Source: Cohnella zeiphila
GTDB lineage: Bacteria > Bacillota > Bacilli > Paenibacillales > Paenibacillaceae
Direction of reading: 5' to 3'
Assembly: GCF_014212055.1 (NCBI RefSeq)
Contig: NZ_JACJVO010000005.1
Span: 124,001 to 188,000, forward strand
Length of the DNA: 64,000 nucleotides
Part shown: positions 62,900 through 64,000 of the stretch, piece by piece
Numbering within the stretch: position 1 is the first letter of the stretch
Layout of the letters: each line of letters begins with the position of its first letter
The notes under the pieces: model-generated
The model's input: only the letters and a program-made list of their open reading frames with translations
Database searches by the model: none
What the model was told of the DNA's origin: nothing
Made by a program: the position numbers and the translations under genes

Positions 62900-63799
62900 A
62901 TGGAAGCGGAGGAGATGAGCTGGCCTGTCATTCATACGGTAGGGGACGTGCTCGTTCAGAGAGGCTTCGTGCTAGGCCCTCGGGAGATCGGGGACTTCGA
63001 ACTGGTTTACTTCCCGGAAGGGACGGGGACGGTGTATGAATTGGGAGACGACGCCCTTCCGCTCGATGAGCCTTGCTTCGTCCTGACCCGGCCGGGGGAG
63101 TGTCACCGGTACCGCTTCGATCCGGCCGCCAACGTCCGTCACCTGTTCGTCCATTTCGATTACGCCGCCTTCCGGGACCCGTCGTCCGGATTGGAGGCGC
63201 TCGTCCGGACGGACCGGATTCCCGCTCTCCGGAGCAGCCTCGCAGCCGGGATGATCCGGCAAATTCTCCGCATCGCGAACGAGCAAGGCCCCGGCTGGAA
63301 AAGGCGGATCTCCGCCTTGCTCGCAGCCGCGCTGGAGGAGCTGCAGGCATGCGCCGGCCGCGGCTCGGGCCCGGCTTCGCAGCCCGTCTCGCTTCCCATT
63401 TCGCTGGCCATCGAATATATGGAGGAGCACCTGGCGGAGCCGGCGCTGTCGATCGAGAAGATCGCCCGGCATTCCGGCTGGTCCCACGAACACTTTACGC
63501 GCGTGTTCGCGGCCGAGCTCGGCATGACGCCGAAGCGGGCGCTGCTCGAGCGCCGGCTGCTGCGGGCCGAGCGAATGATGCTGCGCGCCGAGGGGACGGT
63601 CAAGCAGATCGCCTTCAGCGTCGGCTTCGGAGACGAGCACCATTTCTCGAAAATGTACAAGCGCATCCGCGGCATCACCGCCTCCGAATATATGGAGCGC
63701 TGCAAGGATCCGCTGTTCCGCCATACGGCGGCGGCCGTCGATCCCGACACGCCGTACCCGATCAACTGTTATGTCATGGTGAACGCCCCGATCAAATAA
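62900..63799 (+). CDS. AraC family transcriptional regulator
   Basis: This 299-residue protein has a cupin-like sensor (GDFELVYFPEGTGTVYELGD, PGECHRYRFDPAANVRHLFV) and a C-terminal AraC domain (LSIEKIARHSGWSHEHFTRV, VKQIAFSVGFGDEHHFSKMY). It lies 87 nt before a PhyH-like gene on the same strand and probably regulates it, as in the divergent pair at 41038/42015. Confidence 0.92.
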   Translation: MEAEEMSWPVIHTVGDVLVQRGFVLGPREIGDFELVYFPEGTGTVYELGDDALPLDEPCFVLTRPGECHRYRFDPAANVRHLFVHFDYAAFRDPSSGLEALVRTDRIPALRSSLAAGMIRQILRIANEQGPGWKRRISALLAAALEELQACAGRGSGPASQPVSLPISLAIEYMEEHLAEPALSIEKIARHSGWSHEHFTRVFAAELGMTPKRALLERRLLRAERMMLRAEGTVKQIAFSVGFGDEHHFSKMYKRIRGITASEYMERCKDPLFRHTAAAVDPDTPYPINCYVMVNAPIK

Positions 63800-63886
63800 A
63801 CACCCCATTTCGCGGGTTTCGTCCATGGCGGGAGCGATCCGACCCGAGGCATAATGGGGTCATCAAAAGGATGGAGGGATCGCTTC

Positions 63887-64000
63887 ATGGGCATCGCCTA
63901 TACGCCGAAATCGAGGGGACGCGCGGATCGATATCGGGTCAGCGTCAATGAATATAAGCAGTATCACCGGGAAGGATACGTCATCGTCCGGGGGCTGCTT
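63887..64000 (+). CDS. PhyH-like dioxygenase (5' fragment, runs off the window)
   Basis: An open frame from the ATG at 63887, with GGAGGG 8 nt upstream, continues through the window end. The 38 visible residues include VNEYKQYHREGYVIVRGLL, which matches the conserved N-terminus of phytanoyl-CoA dioxygenase proteins. The metal ligands would lie beyond the edge, so the call rests on this short segment and on the adjacent AraC gene. Confidence 0.65.
   Translation, partial: MGIAYTPKSRGRADRYRVSVNEYKQYHREGYVIVRGLL

Overview
The window is GC-rich (roughly 60%) DNA from a spore-former of the Paenibacillaceae, most like Cohnella or Paenibacillus. The basis is AGGAGG-type ribosome sites with frequent TTG and GTG starts, T-box leaders, YesM/YesN-type two-component systems beside LplA/LplB/YtcP-type sugar transporters, many AraC regulators, a copper-amine-oxidase-N secreted protein and SLH-like repeats. 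I see no rRNA, tRNA, CRISPR array, phage or insertion sequence.

Left edge (1-722): three tandem T-box leaders on the minus strand behind one sigma-A promoter. The third copy and the controlled gene lie beyond the edge. 859-3858 is a secreted glycosidase with two carbohydrate-binding modules. 3977-12352 is a minus-strand operon: LacI regulator, a complete RbsA/RbsC/RbsC/RbsB-type importer joined by 4-nt overlaps, then an AllA-like protein, an M20 amidohydrolase and a GATase-like protein. This suggests uptake and breakdown of a nitrogen-containing compound rather than a plain sugar. 12854-15720 holds a secreted protein and an alpha/beta hydrolase-TetR pair with a clear palindromic operator.

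15726-26514: a YesM/YesN pair diverges from two permeases and a lipoprotein, followed by a cytoplasmic paralogue of the 859 glycosidase and a GH130 phosphorylase. Together these form a plausible oligosaccharide import and breakdown locus, perhaps for galactomannan. 26888-30403 holds chrA, an AraC regulator, and a MarR-SDR operon with its operator.

30558-41874 is the most unusual region. It has three Gfo/Idh/MocA oxidoreductases, a TIM-barrel isomerase, two sulfatase-fold proteins with Thr at the nucleophile position, an APS kinase, an AraC regulator, a canonical Cys sulfatase and a PhyH dioxygenase. A cluster of 51-bp tandem repeats sits inside it; a second cluster of the same repeat lies upstream of the 23158 glycosidase. 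I read this as a catabolic locus for a sulfated and/or phosphorylated sugar or polyol, but the pathway is not one I recognise.

42015-52953: an AraC regulator, a second YesM/YesN pair and a second Lpl-type importer preceded by a CcpA-like site, then a ROK kinase, a GNAT protein, an FMN reductase and an HxlR regulator. 53060-57493: greA, a secreted SLH-like/COG4315 protein with a cupredoxin lipoprotein, and an ECF sigma/anti-sigma pair. 57494-57985 carries no gene but contains overlapping inverted repeats. 57986-64000: a GH127 beta-L-arabinofuranosidase divergent from an AraC regulator, a TetR-MFS pair with operators, a further AraC regulator, and the start of a second PhyH-like gene.
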